A DNA stretch of 64,000 bases from Pseudomonadota bacterium. Lineage in GTDB: Bacteria; Myxococcota_A; UBA796; CAJQPC01. Location of the stretch: assembly GCA_024228935.1 (NCBI GenBank), contig JAAESX010000059.1:1-64000 (forward strand), given 5' to 3'. Position numbers and translations under genes: made by a program. The notes under the pieces are model-generated. The model made no database searches, was not told where the DNA came from, and saw only the letters and a program-made list of their open reading frames with translations. Below, piece after piece: positions 15,684-24,531 of the stretch (positions within the stretch are counted from its first letter, which is position 1; each line of letters starts with the position of its first letter).

Positions 15684-18419
15684 TCAGCCCTGATCCACCC
15701 GATGGCACAGGATCTCGTGCCACAGCTGCGGTGACAGCCCCCGGTTCCCCGGCGTCCAGCCCGTGCTGTCCTTGATGACCTTCTGGTTCTCGTAGCGGCG
15801 CACCGCGGCGTCGCTCGGCGCAGGCGCGGCACTCCAGGCGGGCCCCACGTCGCGAGCCAGCTCGCGGTTCTCGGACAGGTTGTGGGCGTTCTGGACGACC
15901 AGCCCCGTCTTGCACTCGACCCGACTGCGGACACGGCCTCCGAACTGGCCGGTCTTGCCCTTCAGCGCTCGATGGTCGCCGAACTGGATCTCGCCCTCGA
16001 CATCGGTCCAGGGAGCCACCCGGACGCGAGCGACATGGCTGTTCTTCCGGTCCTTCAGGCGATGGAGTCCGGCCTCACCAGCGAGCAGCCCCGCGGCGTA
16101 GCGACCCTTGATGGCCAGCAGGGCAGGACCCACGGCGCGCATCGGCTCGCGGACCCACACGACCTCCATCTTCCGGTGCTGGGCCCAGGCCACGAGCTGC
16201 TGGACGACCAGGTTGCGGGCGTCCGGCTTGGCGCTGATCGGGCGCACCTCGATCAGGGCGTCCCAGTGTCCGTCGAAGCCCATGACGACCAGCTCGCGCC
16301 AGGCTCCCGTCAGGGCCCGCTCGTGCCGATGCAGGTCGCGCACCACCCGCTGGAGCGTCGAGCGGTTCGAGCCAGCGGCCTGCTCGGTCAGCCGCTCGTT
16401 CCAGGACCGCAGGCCATCGATGCGGTCGAGCGTCCCGGTCACGTGGTCGAGGTCACGCAGCAGCCGCGCAGCGACATCGGGCGTCGCCCAGAAGTCCGGC
16501 GCATTGCGGGCCTCGTCCAGCCTGTCGCGCTGGGCGACCAGGTCGGTCTCGTGGGCCGCCTGGGCCAGCTCCTCGATCCGGTCGGTCGCGGCCCCGAGCC
16601 GAGACTGGACTGCCTTCTTGGTCAGCTTCTCGCCGTCGGCCTTCACGGGGGCCTGCTCGGCGCGGGCCTCGCGGATCTCGTCGGTCTCCAGCAGCCGCAC
16701 CCGGATGCGTCCATCGGCGGCGTGCAGCTTCAGGATGCTGCCGGCCTCGACGTTCTTCTCCATCAGCGTCATCGCGAGCGGGAGCACGAGCTGCCGCTGG
16801 ATCTCGCGCTTCAGGGCGCGGGCGCCGTACCGGGGGTCGAAGCCCGAGTCGATGACGACGTCGAGCGCCTCGTCGGTGACCTCGACGACCAGGTTCCGGC
16901 CGGCGATGCCGTCGCGCTTGAGCACACGCCGCAGGTCCCAGCGAGCGACCTGCTTCACCTGCTCCTTGGTGAGCGCGTGGAAGACGGTGACGTGCTGGAA
17001 GCGGTTCAGGAACTCGGGCCGGAAGTGGCCCTCGAGCGCCTTGGTGACCGAGTGGCGCCGGGCCGAGACGCCGGTGTCGGGCGAAAAGCCGAAGCGCTTG
17101 TCGCTGGCCTGGGCGCCCACGTTGCTGGTCGCGATGAGGATGGTGCTGCGGAAGTCGACGGTCTTGCCGCCGGGAGGGGTCAGGCGGCCCTCGTCGAGCA
17201 CGCCCAGGAGCATGTCCCAGATGTTGCTGTGCGCCTTCTCGAGCTCGTCCAGCAGCACGACCTGGAACGGCTGCGCGCGCACGGGGTCGACCAGGGCGGC
17301 CGGCCGGCCCGGGTCCTTCGGGTTGCCGACCAGCATCTCGAAGCTGTGGAAGTCCTTGTACTCACTGAGGTCGAAGCGCAGGAGCCGGCTCTCGCTGCCG
17401 TACAGGAAGCGGGCCAGCGCGCGGGCGACCTCGGTCTTGCCGACGCCTGTGGGCCCGACGAACAGGAACGTCCCGATGGGCTTGTCGGGGTCGTGCAGCC
17501 CGGCCTTGAACAGGGCGATGGCCTCGACCACGGCCTCGATGCCCTCGCGCTGCCCGACGATGCGGTCCTCGAACCAGGCACGGATCTCGCCGGCGGTCAT
17601 CGTGGCCTGTCGGCTGACGACGAACATCGGCAGGCCCGAGTAGACCGAGAAGACCCGCTCGATCAGGGCGCCGTCGAGCTCGCAGTCCTCGCCGGCGGCC
17701 TGCTTCTCGAGCTGGTAGTCGCGGGCCTGGCTCAAGAGCTCCAGCGCCGGTCCAGGCTGCGGGCGAGCAGGCAGGAAGCGGCTGGTCAGCTGGACGAGCG
17801 TGTGTCGGGCGTCGTCGTCGAGGGTGAACCCACCCCGCCCGGCGGCCCGGTCCAGCGTGCGCTCGACGTCGACCTCGGGCAGCGGTCCGATGACCACCTT
17901 GGTGAACAGCTGGACGAACCCGGGGACCCGCTCCATCAGGCGCAGCGTCTCGGGGCTCGCCTCGGCCAGGAGCGTCAGCGTGCCGGCGCCCGTGAGGCTG
18001 GGCTTCAGCGCGTCCAGCAGGTTGTTGTCGTTCTGGGCGGTGCGTCCGGTCTTGGGCAGGTTCCAGACGTCCGAGATGTACAGGACGGTGTCGAACTCGC
18101 TGGCCTGCTTCGCGATGGCGGTGACCTTGGACTGCCACTCGCCCAGGTACTTGGTGCCGGACATGATCGCGGTGCACGACAGCTCGATCAGGTCGCCCAC
18201 GCCCCGGCTCGCCATCCTGGCGGCGACCCCGTGGATGACCGAGGTCTTGCCGACCCCGTCGGGGCCGACCAGCAGCACCGACTTCTTCTTGTCGAGCAGG
18301 TCGACCACCTGGGCGACGAGGGCGTCCCGGAAGTCGACGGGAGGAAGGTCGTTGTCACGAGCGGCGTCGACCAGGTCGCGTCCGTCGTTGTCCAGCGCGT
18401 TGGCGTAGTTGGTGTCCAT
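15684..18419 (-). CDS. ClpB/ClpA-type AAA+ ATPase fused to a release-factor-like domain
   Basis: A 911-residue protein. AAA1 (about 30-270): Walker A VGPDGVGKTS (51-60), Walker B LYISDVWN where Val replaces the usual Glu. AAA2 (about 285-580): Walker A GPTGVGKTE (322-330), Walker B VVLLDELEKAH (D391, E392), sensor TSN (431-433), RPEFLNRF and DPRYGARALKR. This is the ClpB D2 pattern. Residues 600-911 match class-I release factors RF1/RF2: a PCRF helical part (DFWATPDVAARLL, 642-654), GHWDALIEV, and KGRYAAGLLAGEAGLHRL (771-788). Where the catalytic GGQ should be there is TGQ (823-825), followed by GLVVQNAHNLSENRE. Peptidyl release is therefore probably lost, while ribosome binding may remain. 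No Clp N-domain or ClpP-loop is seen. It may act as a translation-linked disaggregase. Confidence 0.8.
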   Translation of the reverse strand: MDTNYANALDNDGRDLVDAARDNDLPPVDFRDALVAQVVDLLDKKKSVLLVGPDGVGKTSVIHGVAARMASRGVGDLIELSCTAIMSGTKYLGEWQSKVTAIAKQASEFDTVLYISDVWNLPKTGRTAQNDNNLLDALKPSLTGAGTLTLLAEASPETLRLMERVPGFVQLFTKVVIGPLPEVDVERTLDRAAGRGGFTLDDDARHTLVQLTSRFLPARPQPGPALELLSQARDYQLEKQAAGEDCELDGALIERVFSVYSGLPMFVVSRQATMTAGEIRAWFEDRIVGQREGIEAVVEAIALFKAGLHDPDKPIGTFLFVGPTGVGKTEVARALARFLYGSESRLLRFDLSEYKDFHSFEMLVGNPKDPGRPAALVDPVRAQPFQVVLLDELEKAHSNIWDMLLGVLDEGRLTPPGGKTVDFRSTILIATSNVGAQASDKRFGFSPDTGVSARRHSVTKALEGHFRPEFLNRFQHVTVFHALTKEQVKQVARWDLRRVLKRDGIAGRNLVVEVTDEALDVVIDSGFDPRYGARALKREIQRQLVLPLAMTLMEKNVEAGSILKLHAADGRIRVRLLETDEIREARAEQAPVKADGEKLTKKAVQSRLGAATDRIEELAQAAHETDLVAQRDRLDEARNAPDFWATPDVAARLLRDLDHVTGTLDRIDGLRSWNERLTEQAAGSNRSTLQRVVRDLHRHERALTGAWRELVVMGFDGHWDALIEVRPISAKPDARNLVVQQLVAWAQHRKMEVVWVREPMRAVGPALLAIKGRYAAGLLAGEAGLHRLKDRKNSHVARVRVAPWTDVEGEIQFGDHRALKGKTGQFGGRVRSRVECKTGLVVQNAHNLSENRELARDVGPAWSAAPAPSDAAVRRYENQKVIKDSTGWTPGNRGLSPQLWHEILCHRVDQG

Positions 18420-18443
18420 GGCGGAGAGAGCGTATCGGGCGGT

Positions 18444-18449
18444 TAGAAG
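18444..18449 (+). promoter_or_regulatory. -10 element of the aroC promoter
   Basis: TAGAAG, in GGTTAGAAG, ends 6 nt before ATG 18456. The divergent ClpB-fusion gene starts only 36 bp away, so both promoters share this gap. Confidence 0.4.
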
Positions 18450-18455
18450 CCGGGC

Positions 18456-19526
18456 ATGGGCTCGTCAATCGGTCGTCTGTTCCGCGTCACCACGTTCGGC
18501 GAGTCGCATGGCGGCGGGCTGGGCGCCATCGTCGAAGGGTGCCCCCCCGGCATCGAGCTGGATCTCGCGGCGATCCAACAAGACCTGGACCGGCGCCGAC
18601 CGGGGCAGTCGAGCATCTCGACGCAGCGCAAGGAGGCCGACCGCGTCGAGGTCCTGAGCGGCGTGTTCGAGGGTCGAACGCTCGGCACGAGCATCGGCCT
18701 GCTCGTCCGGAACAAGGACGCCGACTCGCGCGCGTACGAGCCGTTCAAGGACGTCTACCGGCCCAGCCACGCCGACTACACGTACGACGCACGCTACGGC
18801 CTGCGGAACTGGCAGGGCGGTGGTCGGGCGAGCGCGAGGGAGACGGTCGCGCGGGTCGCTGCCGGGGCGATCGCCAAGCAGGTGCTGGCGACCTTCGGCG
18901 TGGAGATCCTGGCGTGGACCCAGGCGATCGGCGACCTGTCCACCGATGTGGTGCCGGCGTCGCTGGCCCAGGTCGAGGCCAACGACGTGCGCTGCCCCGA
19001 CGAGGACGCGGCGGCTGCGATGGAGCTCCGCATCAAGAGCGTCCGGGCGGCGGGCGACACCATCGGCGGCGTGATCTGCGGTGTGGCCCGCGGTGTGCCC
19101 GCGGGCTGGGGCGACCCGGTCTTCGACAAGCTCGAGGCGGACCTGGCCAAGGCGATGCTGAGCCTGCCCGCCTGCAAGGGCTTCGAGTCGGGCAGCGGGT
19201 TCGCGGGCACGACGATGCGAGGGAGCGAGCACAACGACCTGTTCGAGCCCGGCCCGGACGGCATCCGTACGCGGACGAACCACTCGGGCGGCATCCAGGG
19301 CGGGATCAGCAACGGCATGCCCGTGACCGTGCGGTGTGCGTTCAAGCCGGTCGCCACGATCTTCACCGAGCAGGACACGGTCGACACGGCGGGTCGAGCG
19401 GCGACGGTGAAGCCGCGAGGTCGCCACGATCCGTGCCCCGTGCCGCGAGCAGTGCCGGTGGTCGAGGGGATGATGGCGCTGGTGCTGTGCGACCACGCGC
19501 TGAGGTGGCGGGGGCAGATGGGGTGA
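18456..19526 (+). CDS. aroC: Chorismate synthase
   Basis: A 356-residue enzyme converting 5-enolpyruvylshikimate 3-phosphate to chorismate, the last shared step to aromatic amino acids; it needs reduced [21 protein letters not shown] near the N-terminus, [14 protein letters not shown] and [16 protein letters not shown], with [13 protein letters not shown] and [13 protein letters not shown] later, are the family signatures. [22 protein letters not shown] closes it. The length is standard for the short bacterial form. No other aro gene is nearby. The start ATG sits 6 nt from its -10 box. Confidence 0.97.
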   Translation: MGSSIGRLFRVTTFGESHGGGLGAIVEGCPPGIELDLAAIQQDLDRRRPGQSSISTQRKEADRVEVLSGVFEGRTLGTSIGLLVRNKDADSRAYEPFKDVYRPSHADYTYDARYGLRNWQGGGRASARETVARVAAGAIAKQVLATFGVEILAWTQAIGDLSTDVVPASLAQVEANDVRCPDEDAAAAMELRIKSVRAAGDTIGGVICGVARGVPAGWGDPVFDKLEADLAKAMLSLPACKGFESGSGFAGTTMRGSEHNDLFEPGPDGIRTRTNHSGGIQGGISNGMPVTVRCAFKPVATIFTEQDTVDTAGRAATVKPRGRHDPCPVPRAVPVVEGMMALVLCDHALRWRGQMG

Positions 19527-19733
19527 GGACCGAAAGGTGCGGCGCCGAGCCTGGCGCGTCGCCGACCTCTCCGCGGACCGTTCGGCCGTCCGTCCAGGAC
19601 GTTCTCTCTCGCGCCTACGGGCCCTCGCGAGGGAGCCGCTGACGCATCTCGTCGCGCCGCGTCCTGCGGATCGGGCCCTCCAGAGCGTCCGCTACGAGGC
19701 GCATCGACGCGCTGCGCGGCTCGGCTCGAACGG

Positions 19734-19739
19734 TAGATT
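19734..19739 (+). promoter_or_regulatory. Relic leaderless promoter of a decayed gene
   Basis: TAGATT ends 6 nt before GTG 19746, but that GTG is out of frame with the coding sequence that follows from about 19750. The promoter seems to have outlived its gene. Upstream, 19527-19733 holds no gene; it contains only a perfect palindrome CCCTCGCGAGGG at 19622-19633. Confidence 0.4.
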
Positions 19740-19745
19740 CCTCCT

Positions 19746-20866
19746 GTGATCTTGCACACACAGTCACGTACGTGGACCACGCGGACGGCTACCCGAAGTT
19801 CAACGTTCGGACCAAGGCGAAGCACGGGCCGACAGCGTGGGCGTTCACCTTCGACTTCCCTGCGGTCGACAGGACGCACGGCGTCATACTGCCCATCAAG
19901 CACCGAAACTGGATCAGCCGACGAGAACTGTGGCTGACGGGTGGCCCCACCGGGTTCTGCAGCGCTGTCGTCTACGCCTCGATCATCCTCCATGAGTTCA
20001 TCCACATCGTCGGTGACATTCGGTGCGCCGAAGTGAAGACGGCAGGCATCAACGACTACCGGCGCCCGTGCGGCACGGACTCGCGAGGCAACATCAAGCC
20101 ATCCGGAACACTCAACACGGACTATGTCAGCCCCTGGCTCTGGGAAAACGCCGCGGGCACAATGCACGAGGGTGACGACGCTGAGTGCCCGTGCTGGGAC
20201 GAAGCGCGTATGGCGGCCATCATCTTCAAATGGGCGAGCCTCCAGCGCCACCCCTGCCTCGCTAAAGGCAGCGAGTGTGGGCGTTACGCGGACCTTCGGC
20301 GATTCGCCCACTCGCAGTCGGGCATCTGAAGTGTTCTGGCTCACCGTCGGAGCGGCCGCAGCCCATCACGAGGCATGCGAAGGGGGTCGAGAGGACCTCT
20401 GGTATGACGCTGTCTCTGACGCGTGCGTCGCAGACGACATCGAGGACTGCTGCCATGTGACACAGGGGTGCGGGGACTACACAGACGCAATCGAGGCGGC
20501 TCGGCTCCACATCGAGTGCGGACCGGGAAGCACAATCAGCGATCACTATTCTTGGATGGCCCCTGGGACGAAGGTCCCAGCGAGCGCTTCTGGTTCAGTC
20601 CCGACGCTGGCTTGGCCGGCCTGGGTGGAATGGGTGGAATGGGTGGAATGGGTGACACGTGCTGCGATGGCGTCATCGCGCACAACTATGTGTGCGGCGA
20701 CCCTGGGACCTGCTTCACCCCTCGCCACGACAATACCAGTGTAGCCCCGAAGGCCCCCATCCCCGATTGCGCAGAACCCACAGAGGGTTGCTCGACAGCT
20801 GCGACTGCGATGGCGGCAGCCGGCGCGCTGCTCACGGCGCTGTTCCTGGTTGGGAGGCGCAGATGA
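19746..20866 (+). pseudogene. Decayed secreted metalloprotease-like gene with MYXO-CTERM-type tail
   Basis: Three reading-frame segments read as one protein. Segment 1 (frame of 19772, ends TGA 20329) starts ...AHTVTYVDHADGYP and holds HEFIH, a zinc-peptidase motif. Segment 2 (about 20331-20550, shifted +1) runs EVFWLTVGAAAAHHEACEGG ... TISDHYS. Segment 3 returns to the first frame (FLDGPWDEGPSERFWF) and ends in a Gly/Met repeat, a Cys-rich part and a MYXO-CTERM-like tail (TAMAAAGALLTALFLVGRRR). The likely start GTG 19746 is out of frame, so the signal peptide is also damaged. The second shift fits loss of one T near 20550. Composition is less GC-rich than neighbouring genes. Sequence error is an alternative. 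Confidence 0.6.
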
Positions 20867-21171
20867 TCTGGCTCCTGTGGATCGCCTGCGGCGACAAGGA
20901 CCCGACCAGCGAGTTGGCCGGCTGCGAGGACCGCTGCGAAGCCATCAACACACGGAAGATGGCACTCGCAGAAGCGTGCGGAGCCCAAGAAGCCGGAGCA
21001 CCCGAGCCATGCGACGCGTCATCGGTGAACCGCGTCGACTGCATCGTGGCCTGCATCGAGGATGAAGGCTGCGGCGCCATCGACGGCTCCGTCGGCTGGG
21101 ACCCCCAGTGGACCTGGTCCAATCACGAGTACGCCAACTGTCTGGCCGAGTGCCCGGGCATCGCCGAGTAG
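20863..21171 (+). CDS. Small Cys-rich lipoprotein
   Basis: A 102-residue protein starting MIWLLWIAC (Cys9 lipobox, no basic residue). The mature part has ten further Cys (for example CEDRC, CIVACIEDEGC, CLAECPG) that could form disulphides after export. The ATG overlaps the stop of the preceding decayed gene by ATGA, suggesting former translational coupling. No known family is recognised. Confidence 0.6.
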   Translation: MIWLLWIACGDKDPTSELAGCEDRCEAINTRKMALAEACGAQEAGAPEPCDASSVNRVDCIVACIEDEGCGAIDGSVGWDPQWTWSNHEYANCLAECPGIAE

Positions 21172-21181
21172 CACACCGGAC

Positions 21182-21823
21182 TCAGTCGCACGCCCCATTG
21201 ATGCACAACGCTGTCTCCGCCTCGCTCTTCAGCCGGTAATGCATCCGCACCCGCAGGGCCTCGCTCTCGTACCCCGACGGCATCACCGCGAACGTCAGCA
21301 CGGTCTCGACCTCGTCCCCGTGCACCTGCACCGGGTAGACCAGCACCTCACCGTCGATCCCCATCTGCTCGCCCATGATCTGGCCCATCTCGTTCAGGTG
21401 GTCCAGCGGGATACTGGGGTTCTCCGACGAGAACGGCACGGTGTCCGGGTCGATGGCAAACGTCGCCACGCACGGGAACTCCGCACAGTCCACGTTGTTC
21501 AGCTCGCCCAGGGTGAAGGCCGCAGCGCGCTCCTCGAAGACATCGGGCTCCAGCTCGACGGCGACCTCGGCGGGCCAGTCCTGCCAGGCGCCCTCGTGGT
21601 CTTCTACCACAGTCTCCTGCATGCGCAGCTGGCTCTCACACTCGCGCAGGCGGCTCGCACACTCTGTGTCCTCGACCGTGCTCTCGACGTGCTCGACGAC
21701 CGTCCGGGTCCGCGTCTCGCCGGGGACCTCGACGACCTCGACCGGCGCGGGTCCACCTCGAAGCGCCATGCCCAGGCCAACGCCCAGGACCAGACCGACC
21801 GCGCCGGTAACGACCGGCTTCAC
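21182..21823 (-). CDS. Membrane-anchored coiled-coil protein, function unknown
   Basis: A 213-residue protein beginning at GTG 21823, which overlaps the TGA of the upstream gene by GTGA, so the two are translationally coupled. One N-terminal transmembrane helix (VVTGAVGLVLGVGLGMAL) anchors it. A heptad-like region follows (VVEHVESTVEDTECASRLRECESQLRMQETVVEDHE), then a globular domain of about 110 residues with CAEFPC and a final CINGACD. It is probably periplasmic. Its partner may be the lipoprotein encoded immediately upstream. Confidence 0.65.
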   Translation of the reverse strand: MKPVVTGAVGLVLGVGLGMALRGGPAPVEVVEVPGETRTRTVVEHVESTVEDTECASRLRECESQLRMQETVVEDHEGAWQDWPAEVAVELEPDVFEERAAAFTLGELNNVDCAEFPCVATFAIDPDTVPFSSENPSIPLDHLNEMGQIMGEQMGIDGEVLVYPVQVHGDEVETVLTFAVMPSGYESEALRVRMHYRLKSEAETALCINGACD

Positions 21824-22347
21824 TCGAGCACCGTCAGCTGCAGCAGCGCGGTGCCGCCCTCGTCGTCCAGCGAAAACGTGTGCGGCAGCTCCGGGCTCAT
21901 CGGAAACGGGTTCGGCATGTCCGTCGAGTCGTACGCGCCGTCCCCATCCGTGATGGCGAACCACATCTCGAGCAGCTCGCTCTCGACCCCATCCACCCAC
22001 ATCGACCCGATGACGGGGTCGTTGAACTGCGGCCCGTCCGTGAACCGCAGCATGTCGCTGCTCATGTCCTCGATCTCGACGAGCCCGTTGCCCGAGCCCT
22101 CGACCAACACGCCACCCACATCGAGCTCGAAGCCGGTCAGGGCCCCGTCGAAGATCTTCCGACCCTCGGCCTCCTCGAGGCCGGCCGTGCAGAGGTCGTA
22201 GGTGAAAGAGCCCGTCGCGGCCGCGGTCCGGTCGGCATCGGACAGCCCCAGCGGCGTGCCCGAGATGGTCGCCAGTTCGCCCTCGAACGCCACGGTGATG
22301 CTGGGGTCTTCGCACTGGAAGACGCACCCGATGAGAAGCCAGATCAT
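21820..22347 (-). CDS. Lipoprotein, function unknown
   Basis: A 175-residue protein starting MIWLLIGC (Cys8), one of the shortest lipoprotein signals in the window. The in-frame TAG four codons upstream lies in the -10 box and fixes the start. The mature part is acidic, beta-rich and without known motif (ITVAFEGELATISGTPL ... GTALLQLTVLE). It forms a two-gene unit with the coiled-coil protein downstream. Confidence 0.65.
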   Translation of the reverse strand: MIWLLIGCVFQCEDPSITVAFEGELATISGTPLGLSDADRTAAATGSFTYDLCTAGLEEAEGRKIFDGALTGFELDVGGVLVEGSGNGLVEIEDMSSDMLRFTDGPQFNDPVIGSMWVDGVESELLEMWFAITDGDGAYDSTDMPNPFPMSPELPHTFSLDDEGGTALLQLTVLE

Positions 22348-22353
22348 GCGGGG

Positions 22354-22359
22354 ATCCTA
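22354..22359 (-). promoter_or_regulatory. -10 element of a leaderless promoter
   Basis: TAGGAT on the minus strand ends 6 nt before ATG 22347. Confidence 0.5.
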
Positions 22360-23076
22360 CCCGGCCTGACCGACCCACCATGCCGCCAGCCGCTCGCCGA
22401 ACCCGTCCTCCATGCGGTGGGCGCCGTCGTGCTCGCAGTAGCGGACCTCGCCCTGGCCGCAGTGCCAGACGGTGCACGTCGACGGGCCGTCGTTCTCCTC
22501 GAACAGCGTCTCACCGCAGACGTTCTTCTCGTGCCACAGCTCGACGGCTTCCTGGATGTCGCCCTGTTCCATGCCGACCCAGCCGCGCCCCTCCATCGGC
22601 CACGTCGTGTCGGCGGTGCCGTGGACCTGGCGGACGGGCTTCGCGGCCTTGGTGCAGCTGGGCATCGGGTCCCAGAACGTCCCGTGCATCGCGCCCAGTC
22701 CGGCGACCGCGTCCGACTGACACGCGAGCTCGCTGGCCATCGACGCGCCGACGCTGTGACCCGCAACTAGGACCGGCAGCTCCTGATCGGCCACGACCTG
22801 CTCGAGGAACGCGAACTCGTCGCGCCCGACGTTCTGTTCGCTGTTCCACGAGTTCTCGCTGCCCATCGGCTGCAGCAGACGGAACCCCGCGTCCAGGAAG
22901 GCCTGATGGTCGGGCGCCCGCTCGCGCAGGTGGGAGGCGTCCTCGTTCCAGCCGTGCAGCCAGAGCATCACGTGGGTGACCTCGGCGGGCTCGTCGACGT
23001 AGTACCAGCCGCGCTCGAGGCAGACGGCGTCCGAGGGGCAGCGGGTGCACGAGGACGCGAGGAGGATCAGCAGCAC
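22357..23076 (-). CDS. Lipoprotein alpha/beta hydrolase
   Basis: A 239-residue protein starting at GTG 23076 as MLLILLASSC (Cys10). WLHGWNEDASH is the oxyanion-side HG motif, GHSVGAS (107-113) is the nucleophile elbow with Ser109 or its neighbour, and EHDGAHRMEDGF near the C-terminus supplies the His. The layout resembles the LpqC/polyhydroxyalkanoate depolymerase-type esterases. Several Cys pairs suggest disulphides outside the cytoplasm. The substrate is probably a polyester or acyl ester, but this is inference. The promoter is divergent from and nearly overlaps that of the sulfatase. Confidence 0.75.
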   Translation of the reverse strand: MLLILLASSCTRCPSDAVCLERGWYYVDEPAEVTHVMLWLHGWNEDASHLRERAPDHQAFLDAGFRLLQPMGSENSWNSEQNVGRDEFAFLEQVVADQELPVLVAGHSVGASMASELACQSDAVAGLGAMHGTFWDPMPSCTKAAKPVRQVHGTADTTWPMEGRGWVGMEQGDIQEAVELWHEKNVCGETLFEENDGPSTCTVWHCGQGEVRYCEHDGAHRMEDGFGERLAAWWVGQAG

Positions 23077-23083
23077 GGACGGG

Positions 23084-23089
23084 AGCTTA
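23084..23089 (-). promoter_or_regulatory. -10 element of a leaderless promoter
   Basis: TAAGCT on the minus strand ends 7 nt before GTG 23076. Confidence 0.45.
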
Positions 23090-23090
23090 G

Positions 23091-23096
23091 TAAAAT
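23091..23096 (+). promoter_or_regulatory. -10 element of a leaderless promoter
   Basis: TAAAAT, near consensus, ends 6 nt before ATG 23103. It is two bases from the divergent -10 box at 23084-23089, so the two promoters must compete for polymerase. Confidence 0.55.
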
Positions 23097-23102
23097 CAAC
23101 GC

Positions 23103-24524
23103 ATGCTCTGGTGGACGCTGGTCGCGTGCGGAGGTTGTGGGGGGCCTGGGGTCGACTCCCCAGATGCCGACAGCGCCGTCGAGTCGCGGCCCGACTCGCC
23201 CCCGGACAGCGACGAGCCCCCGGTCATCCGGAACGTCCTCCTCGTCATCGCGGACGACTTCGGCGTGGACGCCGCATCGTTCGACCCGGCCGACCCCTGC
23301 TATGCGCACGGCCCCGTCGAAGGCGACCCGGTCATGCCGAACGTCGCCGAGCTCTGCCGGTCCGGCGTGGTCTTCACCCAGGCCTGGGCGCAGCCGACCT
23401 GCTCGCCCTCCCGAGCCTCGCTCCTGACCGGCCGACTGCCCTACCGCACCGGCGTCGGCGGACCCGTCCGCGAAGACGACGCCATCAAGATCAGCGCCGA
23501 CGAGCTGACGCTGCCGCGCGCGCTGGAGCTCTCGGGCACTGGCCACGCCACGACCAACATCGGCAAGTGGCACCTGTCCATCGACCCGGACGACCCGAAC
23601 CGGCTGGGCTGGGACCACTTCGCGGGGCTGCTCTACGGCACGCTCGAGTCCTACGACGCCTGGGAGAAGAACGACGACGGCGCGCTGTCGCTCGAGACCG
23701 CCTACGCCACGACCTGGGCCATCGACGAGGCCACCGCCTGGATCGACAACCGCGCAGAGGACGAGCCCTGGGTGGTCTGGCTGGCCATGAACGCGCCCCA
23801 CACCCCGTTCCACGTCCCACCCGAGGACCTGCACGACCGCGACCTTCCGCCCTTCGAGGAGGGCATGGACAGCGCCCCCTACGTCGCGGCCATGAGCGAG
23901 GCGATGGACCACGAGCTCGGCCGGCTGTTCACGCACCTGAAGGACACCGGCCAGTGGGAGGAGACCGTCGTGGTCTTCGTCGGCGACAACGGCACCGAGC
24001 GCGGCGTCTACGACGATCCGTTCCCCGACGGCAGACAGAAAGGCACGGTCACGGTCGGCGGCACCTGGGTCCCGCTCATCGTCGTCGGGCCTGGGATCGA
24101 AGGCGGTCGGGAGCTGGACGCGCTGGTCGGGGTCGAGGACCTGTTCCCGACGATCCTCGAGCTCCTGGGCGTGAACCTCCCGGCGCTGCTGTCGGACCAG
24201 GGGGTGCTGATCGACGGGCGCAGCCTGGTGCCGCTGCTCGACGGCTCAACGACCTCCAGCCAGCGCGACTACCTGACGGCCCACCTGTTCTTCGACCGCG
24301 CCGCCATCGTCGAGGGAGCCCACGGAATCCGAGACGAGCAGTGGGGCCTGCTCTGCGCGGAGACCGAACGCAGCGCGCTCTTCGACCTGTCGGTCGACCC
24401 CTACATGCTGAACGACCTGTCCGGGGACGAGGACTACGAGGCGACCCTGGTGCGCATGCGAGGCGCACTCCGGACGCGCGTGCACGCGCCGGTCTGCCCG
24501 AACGACGAAGACGAAGCGGAGTAG
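23103..24524 (+). CDS. Lipoprotein sulfatase (formylglycine-dependent family)
   Basis: A 473-residue protein. MLWWTLVAC is the lipobox signal (Cys9), followed by a Ser/Asp/Pro tether. NVLLVIADDFG (metal Asp51/52) and CSPSRASLLTG (100-110) form the alkaline-phosphatase-fold sulfatase core. Cys100 in CxPxR is the residue converted to formylglycine by an FGE enzyme. NIGKWHLS and FVGDNGTE supply further active-site residues. It would hydrolyse sulfate esters at the cell surface, on an unknown polymer or steroid. An in-frame TAA four codons upstream proves the short signal. No FGE gene is in the window. Confidence 0.88.
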   Translation: MLWWTLVACGGCGGPGVDSPDADSAVESRPDSPPDSDEPPVIRNVLLVIADDFGVDAASFDPADPCYAHGPVEGDPVMPNVAELCRSGVVFTQAWAQPTCSPSRASLLTGRLPYRTGVGGPVREDDAIKISADELTLPRALELSGTGHATTNIGKWHLSIDPDDPNRLGWDHFAGLLYGTLESYDAWEKNDDGALSLETAYATTWAIDEATAWIDNRAEDEPWVVWLAMNAPHTPFHVPPEDLHDRDLPPFEEGMDSAPYVAAMSEAMDHELGRLFTHLKDTGQWEETVVVFVGDNGTERGVYDDPFPDGRQKGTVTVGGTWVPLIVVGPGIEGGRELDALVGVEDLFPTILELLGVNLPALLSDQGVLIDGRSLVPLLDGSTTSSQRDYLTAHLFFDRAAIVEGAHGIRDEQWGLLCAETERSALFDLSVDPYMLNDLSGDEDYEATLVRMRGALRTRVHAPVCPNDEDEAE

Positions 24525-24531
24525 ACGGCGC

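Noticed and set aside
15882..18446. 854-codon ORF antisense to the ClpB fusion
   Set aside because: Its sequence shows no domain, while the minus strand has all AAA+ motifs.
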